Assembly: GCA_037447655.1 (NCBI GenBank)
Contig: JBBHKE010003307.1
Coordinates: 22,209-67,520 of the forward strand
DNA length: 45,312 nucleotides
Source: Zygnema cylindricum
Lineage: Eukaryota; Streptophyta; Zygnematophyceae; Zygnematales; Zygnemataceae
Reading direction: 5' to 3'
Positions 21,053-31,806 of this stretch are shown in pieces (position 1 is the stretch's first letter; every line of letters starts with the position of its first letter). The translations under genes and the position numbers were made by a program. A model generated the notes under the pieces. It ran no database searches, was not told the origin of the DNA, and was given only the letters and a program-made list of their open reading frames with translations.

Positions 21053-24000
21053 TCTTGTATCTTGTCTACCTTCATATCCCAGCGTTAATTGTAGTTTAAA
21101 CGTGTTTCAGAAACGTTTTAACGTTTTAAGTATTATATTGACTAATAAAGGGAAAGGCATATTCCGAGAAAAGGTGTCTAATTGCATTTGTATATTTTAA
21201 AGTATTATTATTTCGGTTCATATTGCATTCAAAATACGTTTTTTGGAAACATGTTTTTTTTTTTTTTCATGTTCCTTAGTCCAGTTTAGGCAAGTTTTCA
21301 CGGTTTCCTGTTTTTTCCTTGTTTTATCTTAATGCAAAATGTAAGAAAGGCACTGTCACCTTTTGTCAAACTTTACTATTAGTGTAGAATCCTGAAAACT
21401 CATTTGTACAATTTTAGTTTAATCCAGTTAAAAACTTGTACCACCGTTTGAATTATTACGAAAAGATAAAGTCTATGTTTACCTAAACAACCTTCTATTA
21501 TTTTATTTTTTGTGGTCTGCTACTGTTTCTATGATGAGAAATGTTCTCAGTTGCCCGTTTTATAAATTTACGTCCAAATTAAAAAGTGCATTTGGCGGCA
21601 GTTGGACTTATTTCTAAGAACACAAAATTACTACTATTTCTTTCTTTCCTTTATGTATTTGTTTCTTTTTCGTCTTTCTTTTCTTTCTTTCCTTCTGTAT
21701 TTGTTTCGTCTTGGTCTTTCTTTTGACTGCAATATCATTTATTTGTATATAACTCGTTGGTACATTCTCTCGTTCTCTGACTTTTTTACCTTTTTCTCAT
21801 GCAACGCTAAAACTGAATCCGTACACCAAATGCTATCGTCTGTAACAACTGACGTTCTATGTTTGTGAACTGAATTAAATTGATTTATGGTTATTGTTGA
21901 TAAAACAAATGGAAGATTCTTGGTAAAGTACAAAAATCTCGCTGTGCACTAAATCAAATAGTAACAGTAAGCATTTTAGCAATGATTACACCTGCCTTGA
22001 CGCTTAAATACGTTTAGAGATTATAAACACTGAGCCAGACACCTAAAAAACCCTAAATACCCTGAAATCCAAAAGCTACGAGCATATTAATTCCTGCCAT
22101 CTTAGCGCAAGCTAATTTACCGCCATAATTCACAAAAGTGAATCATTCTTGACTTTAAAAAGCATAAACTTACATTGTTTGACATTTTCCAGCAAAAGTG
22201 TGAGATAGAGAGTTTTTTTGGAGACTTTTGCAGTCCCAATGTTGTGCTGAAGAATTCGTTTACAATTTGATCTTACCGCCATCTGTTACCATGGCCGTGA
22301 TCAGCCAAAAAGTAAACGATAGTTTGGCTCCGGCATATTGCCAGATACAATTTTAGACCAATACTTCAGCTCCAGGATATTGCTGGTTACAACTTGAAAC
22401 AATGTTTCAGCTCCAGAATATTGCCAGATATTCTGTACAGGCTGCCACTCAGGATCTTATGAGTTTGTAATTAATTATATGAAAACATATATATTGATAT
22501 ATTATATTATAAATAATATTACATATATATTAATAATATATAATGTGGATTTGCTTTCAGTATACAAAACAGCAAGCAAAGATATACAGAGACAATCAGC
22601 TGTAGGTAACAAACGGACACGTGTATTACTTGGGAATAACATTGGTAGCAAAGAAGAAGCAATGTAATTTACATTAGTTTCTGTATTTCCTACAATCTCA
22701 CATGGTGGTCAAATTGCATCACAAAGCGTAGGGTTTCAAACTCAATCCAAGATATCCTCTAGTTCCAAATACAAGTTAAAGAGACAAAGATACTTCCAAG
22801 GAGCAGAAAAAGAATGCCTTGTCGTGTAACCTCTCAAGATAAAACAGAAAAAAGTTCAGAGAGGATTTCCTCTAGTATGGATAAAGGGCCCAAGAAATCC
22901 ATATGTGATTTTTTCTTTATTTTTCCTTTCTAAAGGTAAAACGAGGCAGATGTAAGGAGAGTTTGTGACATATTCTAAGTGATGAACTTCACAAGGGCAT
23001 GCAAGTTTATGCTTTATGGATAAACTATGGTATTTACTCATTGTACCAATCGATATAAAATATAACTTCTATATCTGATGACCGTATACGATGTCCCATA
23101 TAAAGATGATAACGTGACAGCCTGTTGGACCTTTCCATCAAAACACATGACGCTGCTGGCTTTTAGAAACTGAAAAACTTTAGAATAATGTAGACCTCTA
23201 TTAACACCAAAGGATCATTTTTGAAGTACAAATATGGTACAAATGTGGTATAAATGTGGTACAAATGGGATACAAACTCGATACTATAGAAGTCGGACAC
23301 GAGCAAGATTTCGCAGGGTAAGGGCGCTTCAGCCACTGAAAGTACAAAAAAAGTACGATCCAAAGATACAGGAGTAGCTGCACAGGTACTGCCAAAATGG
23401 ATATAGTCTCTCTAGACACGGTATTCCTGCGCAGAAATAGACCATGTAAGTTTCTTCGCCCATCTCCCTGCATCATATATCTTCAAAACATCAATGCTCA
23501 TACTGTAGTTTTAGGGTTTCAGCCCGTGGATCGATAAAGTTGCTAAAACAAATTAGGGTTTGGCACACAAGAATTGACAATCGTCAATGACTGAAGCTAA
23601 TCACTGGTTTCAAAACTAATGAATAACTGAAAACTGACTATGTGCATACCGTTACAACTGCCTTTCTGAGTTGTGCCCTACTTTGGACTAACCCTCAAAC
23701 CAGCTGCTTGCCTCCTTAGGAGAGACAGTACTTAACCAAACTTCCTGCTTGGGATCTCCAGCATTCATAATTCCTCAGTGCCATGGAAAAAAAAAATGTT
23801 ACGGCCATAGTTGATGATTATATACTCGACACCTCAGAATAGACGCTCTCTATCAAACACAGTTTTTCACAATCCAGCTACCACAAAAGTAACTCTTTCG
23901 ACTAGGCCAAATGCGGCAAAGAACTAGTCTCTCGCTTTCCTGAACTGGAAGATCCAGATCTGACAGGCTATTCGTTTTATTTTGTGTTTGTATGGTGAAC

Positions 24001-24096
24001 TTAGACCAGAAATTGCACTTAGTTCTCAGAGGTTAAAGTTCCTTTGTCCTCTGGATATAATCGACTCCAATCTAAAGAACAACGCTGAAAAGTCTT
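21053..24096. other. intergenic ~3 kb, no gene recognised
   Basis: This is the 3' flank of the deacetylase gene and, on the other strand, the 3' flank of the membrane-protein gene. Short open frames (21602-21868, 22479-22667, 23201-23476 and others) show no recognisable domain and lack supporting splice context. It includes a three-copy ~41-bp tandem repeat at 22325-22432 (core 'cagctccaggatattgc'), an AT-only stretch at about 22475-22545 and a small 'tggtacaaatgtggtataa' repeat at 23232-23275. Confidence 0.5.
22325..22432. repeat. three-copy ~41-bp tandem repeat
   Basis: Units start at about 22326, 22367 and 22408 with (a)gctcc(a/g)g(a/c/g)atattgcc and continue 'agatacaattttagaccaat' or a variant. 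They are diverged but in register. Confidence 0.75.
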
Positions 24097-25547
24097 CTAA
24101 TTGTCTGTGCCAGCAGATGACTCCGTTTTTTCATCATCTTCAATTAGCTTCTCCACATTATCCTTCGGTTCTGTTCCTTCCTCAGCTTCAGTTCCAGTCT
24201 CACCTCCGTCTGTAATTTTTTCTGTGACTGTATTTGGATCTGAATTTGGATCCATCTCTTGCTCTGGTTCTACATTTGTATTTGTTTCTGTATCTGTATC
24301 TGTCTCGGCATCTGTGTCTTTTGGAACTTCGTCTGAAGCCTTCTCTTCTCCTAAAGTGTCTACTTCCACATCTTTAGTAATTTCTACTTCTGCAAAAACA
24401 TCCAATTCCCACGGTTAACTAAACATATTTGAAAAAACAACAATCATACAAAGATGTCCAGCCGGTTGACAGGTGTAAACTACAAAAACGCTGTCAAAAA
24501 TCATTAACTAATGACTCTATCCTTCAAAGAGAGAGCTTTTGCACCTAAAAAAACACCTAATGTACGATCTGTAAAAAAAAACAAACACACCTTTGAACGC
24601 ACTAACAAACATTCAGAATGACTTAACTTTAAAATATATTCCTAACAAACCTGAAATCACAAAAAAATATCTGGCAAATAAAGCACAAAAGATACAACTT
24701 GCATAATCACAAAGTCTTCGGTTTTAACTCTGGCTCAATCAGAAACACAAAAAACCTAAAAAAGGGACTGGAATTTCCAGGTTATTCCGGAAGCTAATAA
24801 AGGACGGTGACTGAAAAAATCAGTTGAACCTTAAAGAAGACATACTTTTAAAGTTGAAAATGAAATGTTATGGTTTTTAATCCACAAATTTGGCAAGGCT
24901 TTGACAAGATCCTTGTTCCAATAGCACACGGCCATAACTTCAGCAGGTACAAATACATATATTATAAATACTAATTTTACTATGCATAGAGAAAATATAC
25001 TATTCCCGGATCTAAAACACTGTTGGGAAATATGAAAATGAATTCAAAAAACCAGAGACATTAGATACCTCCAATGTTAAAAGGAACCTACAAAAAAGGA
25101 AAAAAGAATAACATAAAAACAGACGTCCACCTGACTAACAATCACATACTAGAACCAAATTTGAACGTCTACAAGGACTTAAGGTGTGCAACATATTTCA
25201 AATAAACCACAAATATGTCGGAAAAAGAAAGGAATCAGCAAACCTCGGTTCTATTTCTGTAAACTCCCAGCCTTCCAGTCAGATTTGAATACTTTACTTG
25301 TTTAACAAATATACATCAAGGCTATTATTTCACAAATGAAGCAATATATTTAACTTTACTTACCTTTACTTTCCAACTCACTGGCTTCAATTTTCAAAAC
25401 TTCTCCTGCAGTACTGCCACTAGATTTCATATCTGTAAGAGCCGCTGAAACTTTCCAGTAAACAGGTCGAGCTACAAAAAAAAGAACAGTCAAAATAGAG
25501 ACTCCTACAATAGTTCTGAAAATCACTTGTCCGGTAGGATAAGCCAT
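24097..25547 (-). CDS. small single-pass membrane protein with acidic tail
   Basis: Two exons, 25547-25364 and 24389-24097, joined in phase (AAA G | AA GTA) across a 973-bp intron with GTAAGT donor and TTTTTGCAG acceptor. The product is 158 residues. The start ATG at 25547 has a strong context (gccATGG). Residues 1-30 hold a short N-terminus and one transmembrane helix (TIVGVSILTVLFFVA) followed by RPVYWKVSAAL, which resembles conserved uncharacterised plant membrane proteins with an RPLYWK-type segment; I cannot name the family. Residues from about 62 onward are strongly acidic and Thr-rich (D/E-T repeats) and probably disordered. Location and function unknown. Confidence 0.7.
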
Positions 25548-25957
25548 GGCGATTTGCAGTAGGAGAAATAAAAGTTACGATTGCTACAAGGATTATTATT
25601 TTTCTTTATAAAGAGAAAAGATGATCTGAGCTGCAGCACTGGAACAGTGAGAGCAGCAAGATTCTGTAAAACAAAACTTGGAGAGACCAACACAGGATTG
25701 CAGGATTATTCTCTGCCAAAATTTGACATAAGAGACGTGCATAGATAGATCCGTTAACGGTTTTAAAAAAAATCAGCAACAGTTAAGGATCCGTTCGACA
25801 TGTAACACCAGCTAGCTACGGTAGCCTGGATTACTGCTAATAGAGTGGTCCACAATATCTCTGAAGTCTGAATTAGACGGCGCAGAAATTCAGTGCGGAA
25901 TTGGGAAACTGTGCGAAACTTTCAATGTGGAAGTGTGGAAATTTACTAATTGAGTTA
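25548..25957. other. upstream region of the membrane-protein gene
   Basis: Presumed promoter/5' UTR on the minus strand. No convincing regulatory motif seen. Confidence 0.4.
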
Positions 25958-26746
25958 AGGTGCGTCTCCATGTGCTTAAGTAAGGGTTTTTTTCTGTCAT
26001 TTTCCTGTAAAGCTTAGAGCCGTACCGCGTAAGTTTCAACCGTACAAAAAAATAGAGAAAATGAGAAGTACATTTTGCGTCATCATCGAATTTAAGATGT
26101 ACTACATGTTGTCGTTTTGTGTTCTTCGACCCACGGCCACGCCAAAAAAACGTTATCTTCAAACTTTTCTTTAAAATACAGGGAAGATGTGTTTTAAAAC
26201 AAAGAATTTTCGAAAACCAATAGAAACACGTAGTCGCACGTGTAAAATTTTTTCAATAAATTTCAAGAGAATTCAAGCTACGACGAAAAGTGCATGATGC
26301 GCTATGTTTTGTCCGTTTGCTTTCAAGTACGACAAAGCAAAGTACACAATTTGTTTGGTTTTGTCCGTTTGCGCTTGGTACGGATTTTATTTCGCCAGGG
26401 TTCTCAAGATCCGATGCCATTTCACGTCGAGCGGACAAGAGACGCAAAGGCAAATTGCATCTTCTTCAACCGTGAAACGGCACAGGCTGGATGGCGGTAC
26501 GTCTACAATGTCACGAAAAGTCATGCGATGTCACAAGCAGTTACAAAATAATGAAATATAACGTGCGTCATCACGGATTGTACACTGTCGAGAGCCGTCA
26601 CGGGCATTGTCGACGTATACAGTCGTCACGCCCTTAAGTGACAACTTCGTTTGGTACACATAGGGACACCCGAAATCCGGGTCCGCCGGATCTGCGCTAA
26701 AAAACAAAGTAAATTCTCTAAGTTTCAAGTACATGGAGACGCACCC
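25958..26746 (+). mobile_element. non-autonomous TIR element, family B (PIF/Harbinger- or Tourist-like)
   Basis: Left end (A/G)GGTGCGTCTCCATGTGCTT and right end AAGTACATGGAGACGCACCC are inverted repeats, flanked by TTA on both sides (25955-25957 and 26747-26749), as expected of PIF/Harbinger-type insertions. It is 789 bp long with no transposase. Several short open frames on both strands match nothing. Subterminal 'aagtaagggtttttttctgtc' is shared with the fragment at 11919. Confidence 0.8.
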
Positions 26747-26749
26747 TTA

Positions 26750-27547
26750 GCCACACGAGTTTTTGTGCTGGCTACCGACATATAAGGTACGATGTTCAGG
26801 ATTATTCTGCTGTCCACCGACAAATCCGGTACGAAATTTAGTACAGGGTGTGCTTCAAACATGTGACGCGTGTACTATGTCTCTTGCGCAGAGTTATCTC
26901 CACTTCGAAAAAAACGCCTATATTTCTACCAACGCAAAATACTCCGAGTCCCGGGTTCTTTACATCCGTTTTTTTTTTGTTTTTTTCGGAATTCAATTGT
27001 TTTTATGCGTCGTACACTGTCCTTTTCCCAGTCAGCTTGTACGTTCACTTTCAGGTGCTGCCCGATGAATTATGACAAGGAAAAAAACAAAAAAGTATGC
27101 GTTATAGTCACGTTACGCATTTATTTGTTCAGCTGTAATAGTTTTCTTTCCGGTACCTGTACGGCCCATATGCGTCGTGTCGTGCACACCCAGGGAGGTG
27201 TGGAATACTCCCTCCATTTGGAAACTTTGTCTTTTATCGAGTCTTATGACCCTCCTGAAATCTAAGCCCTTGATAAAGAGACCTTTTACGATTCAAATTC
27301 GACACCCTTTCTGAAACCGATCAAAATTAAGGAGGATAGTTTTTCTTTTTTACTTTTTGTTTTTGTGTTCTTCTTCATCTTCAACTATATATTTTATTTT
27401 CTTTCATGGGAACTCCAACCCGAGCTACAAAATAATACGTGACATGAACTCAACAAAAAAATGTGAAATTTCAAAAACGTAAAAGAAAAATTTCAATTTC
27501 AACATTTTTCCATTCTGCACAAATTAGCCTTTCTTTGCGGCTGATTT
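26750..27547. other. intergenic, no gene recognised
   Basis: The longest frame (26870-27265, plus strand) gives a Cys/Phe-rich product with no recognisable domain. I do not call it a gene. Nothing else seen. Confidence 0.5.
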
Positions 27548-27692
27548 TAAACCATTTAAAAATTAGCGTAAAGAAATAAACAATTAGTGAAATAAAAATT
27601 AGCGTAAAGAAATAAACAATTACGCTATTTCATGATCAGAGGGCAGAAAAGTCACGAAATTAGTGTATCAACACTAATAGCGATTCACTGAG
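27548..27692 (+). mobile_element. family A TIR fragment (right end)
   Basis: Ends with AACACTAATAGCGATTCACTG, the family A terminus. It is preceded by 'cagagggcagaaaagtcacg', the same subterminal text as the copy at 20314-20540. Contains a direct duplication of 'aaaattagcgtaaagaaata' at about 27559 and 27596. No left terminus was found. Confidence 0.6.
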
Positions 27693-28520
27693 TCCTTGGA
27701 CATTGACAGCCATATAAGGGGTGGACCTGATACCCAAAGTAAAACTTTATTAAAAAGGCACGACGGTAAACCATTCGAGGAGACAGGAACAAAAAACAAA
27801 AGGCAAAACGGAAACTGAAAAACTGAACGCAGGTGGGAAAAAAAAAAGAAGGAAAAACAAAGCTGACACCAACGCATGACAAAACTATATCAAAATTGCC
27901 AAAAAAAAACTGGATCCGAGCTGGAAACAAAACTGAATAAAGGAAACAGGAGCAAACCGTAAAATGTATGACAGAAAAATAACTCGAGCTTGCTTAATGG
28001 CCAGGGGCAGGAACCTCATAAATGGAACATATTATAAATGAAACATCTTATAAATAAAACATATTATAAATGAAACACATTACAAATAAAACATATCAGC
28101 ATTCGGATCCTACTCAAACGGACCGCCGTGGTTAAAATCCTTCTTTTGCAACATATTTAAGTATATAAAAAAAAACTTTTTTTTAATACAGGGTATCTAT
28201 TGCTTCCAATGACACCGAACTGAACTGAACATGGAGCTATGGAACTAAAAATAAACCTAAACTTTCCTCCAATGACAAAAGTTTAATGAAGTATCGGCTT
28301 TTCTCCAAACTGGAAAAATGGGCAGCTTTTTGTAATAGATAAAGCAAATAACAAAAAAATGAACTTAAAAAAAGTATCAATTCTAAATGATCCGAAAATA
28401 ACCAATTGAATGAGTGGCATCGAAGAAATTCCCCATTTCTTAGTTTGTCCGAGTAACCGAGTAAAACATAAACTGAAAATTGAATAAAACTAAAAACTAA
28501 ATGTAAACCGTGATCTCTTC
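27693..28520. other. 3' flank of the RAF2/PCD-like gene, no other gene recognised
   Basis: Contains a short tandem repeat 'cttataaatgaaacatatta' at about 28028-28100. Open frames at 27674-27930 and 28237-28530 on the minus strand are unsupported. Confidence 0.5.
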
Positions 28521-30610
28521 TTAAGCCCATGCCCTGTTCTTTTTACTGACCAAGTCTCTCGTGTCAAGAAGGTCAATTTTCGCAGCCAGAATGAAATCGT
28601 TCATAGTCACTCCACCTGGAAATAAAAAAAAAAGAAATGTTGAGTCTCCTCTTTGTATGTACACTCTCCGTAAAACATCTTAGCGAAAAGTTCAACCGCC
28701 CTCCCTCCTTCTCCCTCTCCCTCCCTCCTCCCTCTCTCTTACCTCGCGAGTGGCTCCAGATGTCGGCTGTGACCTTGTTCCATCCCTCCAGGTGAAGGTC
28801 CGGATGGTGCTTCTCCTTCTCCGCGATGGCGGCGATTCTCCCAAAAAGCTCCATTCCTGCCATGAAGTTCTTCATCTTCCACCGCTCGCAGTTTGAGAGT
28901 TCCGTCCTCTTCTGCCAGCTTCCAGCCCAATTAAAAAAAAATAGATGAAAAATAGATGAAAAATAGGTAAAAAATAGATGAAAATAGATGAAAAATAGAT
29001 GAAAAATAGGTAAAAAATAGATGAAAATAGATGAAAAATAGATGAAAATTAGATGAAAAAAATACTCTCTAACAAAATGTCAGAATTTGGATATGTTTTT
29101 TGGTCTATGATTAATTAATTAATGATTACTACCTATTATTATTATTATTAGTATTATTACTGTGTATTATTATCATTATCTACTATTAGTATTACCTATT
29201 ATTTATTATTAAGTGTTATTCGTTAGAGTGTCCACTGCAATTTGACTGAAAACTACAAACTGAAATCAATCATTTTTGAGCATAGAAAGTCGTTAAAAAA
29301 AAAGACCTTATGGATGAACTTTGTCGTTTTGTGATACAACCAGACAGTGGGGTCTACGCTTACATGTCATCCACAATGTTTGTCAAAGCTGGGAGAGATG
29401 AGAGGGAGAGGGAGAAAGGCGGAGTGGGGGGAGAGGGAGGGAGGGAGGGAGGGAGGGAGAGAAGGGGAAGAGAAAGGAGGAGATGAAGGGAGGGGGAGGG
29501 GGAGAGAGAGGGAGAGGGAGAGGTAGGGAAGGGAGCAAATAAAATGGGGATCTGTTTTCCCTACCTTCCTCAAAAGTGCTTTGGCGTCATCCGGTTTCAG
29601 CAGCGGCAGCTCCCCCGCTTGACAGCTGTACTGCGCCAACCCTGTGATTTCTCTGCACCGCTTGTGTGACACGTGTCACGCGCTAGCACCAACGCACATG
29701 ACAATGTAACAGTTGTCACGTCCTATCACCAATGCACAGCTGTGACACGTGTCACACCTATCACCAATGCACATCTCTGAGTGACACGTGTCACGTCCTA
29801 TTACCATTGCACAGCTGTGACACGTGTCACACCTATCACCAATGCACAGCTGTGACACGTGCCACATCCTATCGCCAATGCACATCTCTGAGTGACACGT
29901 GTCACGTCCTATTATCATTGCACAGCTCTGAGTGACACGTGTCACGCCCTATTACCATTGCACAGCTACGAGTGACACGCGTCACGTCCTGTTACCATTG
30001 CACAACTCTTTTACACGTGTCAACCAATGCATATCTCTGAGTGACACGTGTCACACCCTATCGCCAATGCACATCTCTGAGTGACACGTGTCACGTCCTA
30101 TTACCATTGCACAGCTATGAGTGACACGTGTCAACCAATGCATATCTCTGAGTGACACGTGTCAAATCTTATCGCATATGCACATCTCCGAGTGACACGT
30201 GTCACGAGCCGTTACCAACTCAAGCGTTCATTGAAACAAAAAAAAAAAAACAAACAAACAGGGACCAAAAAGTACACGCCGGTACGTAACCGTACGAAAC
30301 CGTACATTACCGTACAGTACGGCACCAACCTGACGTTGTCCGGCAGCAGGATCCGGTGCTCCGTGTCGGCGTTCCCCAGCGGCCGCTCGCCGAAGCCCGA
30401 CCCGACCTCGCCCGGCCGAGGCTCCCGCGCGCCGACCTCGCCCAGGGGGTCGCGCTCCGCCAGGGCGTGCGCGGAGAGGCGGGGCGCGGGGCGCGGAGGG
30501 GGAGCTCGCACGTGGGAGAAACCTTTGCTCCAGGAGGCGGTATCGCGGGAGGAGAGCTTCAAGCAGACGGGGGGGGCGGGGAGAGAGAGGGGAAGGATGC
30601 AGGTGGTCAT
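28521..30610 (-). CDS. RAF2: pterin-4a-carbinolamine dehydratase-like protein, chloroplast RAF2/SDIRIP1 type
   Basis: Four exons: 30610-30330, 29652-29565, 28911-28743, 28615-28521, in phase, about 210 residues. Exon 1 (GC-rich) has a Ser/Arg/Pro transit-peptide-like start, then the plant-specific segment DPLGEVGAREPRPGEV, GFGERPLGNADTEHRIL. Exon 2 gives KPDDAKALLRK, exon 3 MELFGRIAAIAEKEKHHPDLHLEGWNKV with the PCD His-His-Pro-Asp-Leu-His active-site signature, and exon 4 GGVTMNDFILAAKID. In Arabidopsis this plant-specific form is reported as Rubisco assembly factor 2 and as an SDIR1-interacting ABA-signalling protein. Exon 3 is odd: the expected GWKLAEEDGTLKL sits in another frame, offset by +1 from the rest, and no AG precedes it. 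The exon border given here uses the CAG at 28914-28912, which yields a continuous frame but replaces that conserved stretch. The gene may be altered, decaying or misassembled here. Confidence 0.82.
28697..28742. repeat. CCCTCC pyrimidine tract beside the exon 3 donor
   Basis: About 45 bp of C/T on the plus strand (purine on the transcript), starting immediately after the donor of the RAF2-like exon 28911-28743. Confidence 0.9.
28929..29062. repeat. AAAAATAGATG tandem repeat
   Basis: About twelve 9-12 bp units of 'aaaaatagatg' or 'aaaaataggta' in intron 2 of the RAF2-like gene. In transcript sense it forms the T-rich stretch just upstream of the unusual exon 3 acceptor. Confidence 0.95.
29396..29531 (+). 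repeat. GGGA/GGGAGA purine tract
   Basis: About 135 bp of G/A with multiple GGG runs in intron 2 of the RAF2-like gene, close to the donor of exon 29652-29565. G-quadruplex-capable on the plus strand. Confidence 0.95.
29666..30205. repeat. minisatellite of GTGACACGTGTCAC palindromes (G-box array) in intron 1 of RAF2-like gene
   Basis: About 15 units over 540 bp, spaced roughly 25-55 bp. Nine are perfect copies of the 14-bp palindrome GTGACACGTGTCAC, and thirteen keep the CACGTG core. Units alternate between spacers 'ctatcaccaatgcacagct' and 'ctattaccattgcacagct' or 'cacatctctga'. CACGTG is the G-box bound by plant bZIP and bHLH factors. The array begins 13 bp from the exon 2 boundary and fills most of intron 1. 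Apparent frames with repeated CHSC motifs are products of the repeat. Confidence 0.95.
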
Positions 30611-30690
30611 GGTGAGAGGGAGAGAGGGGGGAGGGAGGGAGGGAGGGAGGGAGGGAGGGAGGGGGGAGGAGGGAGGGAGGGAGGGGAGGG
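30605..30690 (+). repeat. (GGGA)n tract upstream of the RAF2-like start codon
   Basis: About 85 bp of GGGA/GGGAGG immediately upstream (minus-strand sense) of the ATG at 30610. C-rich in the transcript sense, G-quadruplex-capable on the template strand. Confidence 0.9.
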
Positions 30691-30884
30691 AGTCTGGGGT
30701 TGAGGATTTAGGGTTTTCACTTTTTCACTTTTTGACTTTTTACGTCTGCGGATTATCCGTCGTCAGTTAATCCGTTTGCAGTCACAAATTGCATTTTTAA
30801 AATAACCGTTTACGCCATAAAGTTCGAAAAGTGCGGAAACTTTTGTTCCATAATTTTATGTTCTGTGCGTCCTATATACATGTA

Positions 30885-31094
30885 CCGCTATTAGTGTTAA
30901 TGTTTTTTTCGTCGTTGTAAAAACATCTTTTCTCCGTACACACTTGTCGCAATGGGGATCTGACGGTTGCGATTGAAAGGTAAGATTCCCACCTTCCGTT
31001 TGGCGGTTTCAAATTGAAAATTCGGCAAGTGTGTACGGAGAAAAGATGTTTTAAGTGGCGACAAAATTAAAAACACTCATAGCGATACACGGTG
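30885..31094 (+). mobile_element. family A TIR element, short copy
   Basis: Left end GTACCGCTATTAGTGTTAAT (outermost CACCGT replaced) and right end ACTCATAGCGATACACGGTG followed by TA. Inside are long subterminal inverted repeats (AAAACATCTTTTCTCCGTAC with its complement at about 31033-31052) and a central 'ctgacggttgcgattgaaag' block shared with the copy at 31591. The whole ~210 bp could fold as one hairpin. Confidence 0.75.
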
Positions 31095-31590
31095 TAGTAT
31101 TTATCAGTCAAACACCAAAAGTCGAAAGAAACCCGACCCATTTTGTGCGGCTTTTTTCAATAAATTCGCATAATTTTTTTTTAACTATGGTGGCGGCTTC
31201 ATTTTTTCGCACTTTAAAAGTATGGCGTTGACTTGAAAAAGAATGCGTAGAATTTTTAAATGTTGATAATTTCTCACGCATCCTAGATTTTAGAGGAACG
31301 ATAAAAAAGTACAAAATTAAGCAATCGAGTTTAAGTTGTTAAAATGACAAAGAAGATTCCTGACAAGAATAAAAACAAAATGTGATGAGAAGGAAAAGAG
31401 GGAAACATTCATTAAACTTGGGTTTAAGTAAAGTCAACAAAGCAAAAAAGTTTGTGAACATAAAAACTTATTTTTAAGAGTGGAGAAATCATGTGACCTT
31501 TAGGGCGCCGTAAGAGAAATTATTAAAAAAAAAGAGAGATTTATATAGTTTCTTTTAGGATTTCTTTATCTGCTGGTATTTTGTTAGGTA
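31095..31590. other. spacer between two family A copies
   Basis: AT-rich; no coding region supported. Confidence 0.5.
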
Positions 31591-31806
31591 CACCGTGAAT
31601 CGCTATTAGTTTTAACGTTTTATCCGCCACTTAAAACATCTTTTCTCCGTGCACACCTGTCGGAATTTAGATCTGACGGTTGCGATTGAAAGGCATCCTT
31701 CTCAGCTTCTGATTGGCGGACACAAATTGGAAATCAGACAAGTGTGTATGGAAAAAGATGTTTTCATTGGAGAAAACATTTTTAACACTAATAGCGGTAC
31801 ACGGTG
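31591..31806 (+). mobile_element. family A TIR element, short copy
   Basis: Left end CACCGTGAATCGCTATTAGT after TA; right end AACACTAATAGCGGTACACGGTG (followed by CA, so one target-site base has changed or the duplication is not TA). Shares AAAACATCTTTTCTCCGT and 'gatctgacggttgcgattga' with the copy 500 bp upstream, in the same orientation. Confidence 0.8.

Noticed and set aside
26870-27265. 131-residue frame as a novel gene
   Set aside because: No domain, low-complexity Phe/Cys content and no splice or start context to support it.
29676-29945. Cys/His-rich repeat protein (CHSCA units), possible zinc protein
   Set aside because: Produced by reading the palindromic minisatellite; open on both strands for the same reason.
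29666-30205. CRISPR-like array (regular short palindromic repeats)
   Set aside because: Spacers are themselves repeated, the host is eukaryotic, no cas genes are present and the array is inside an intron; it is a minisatellite.
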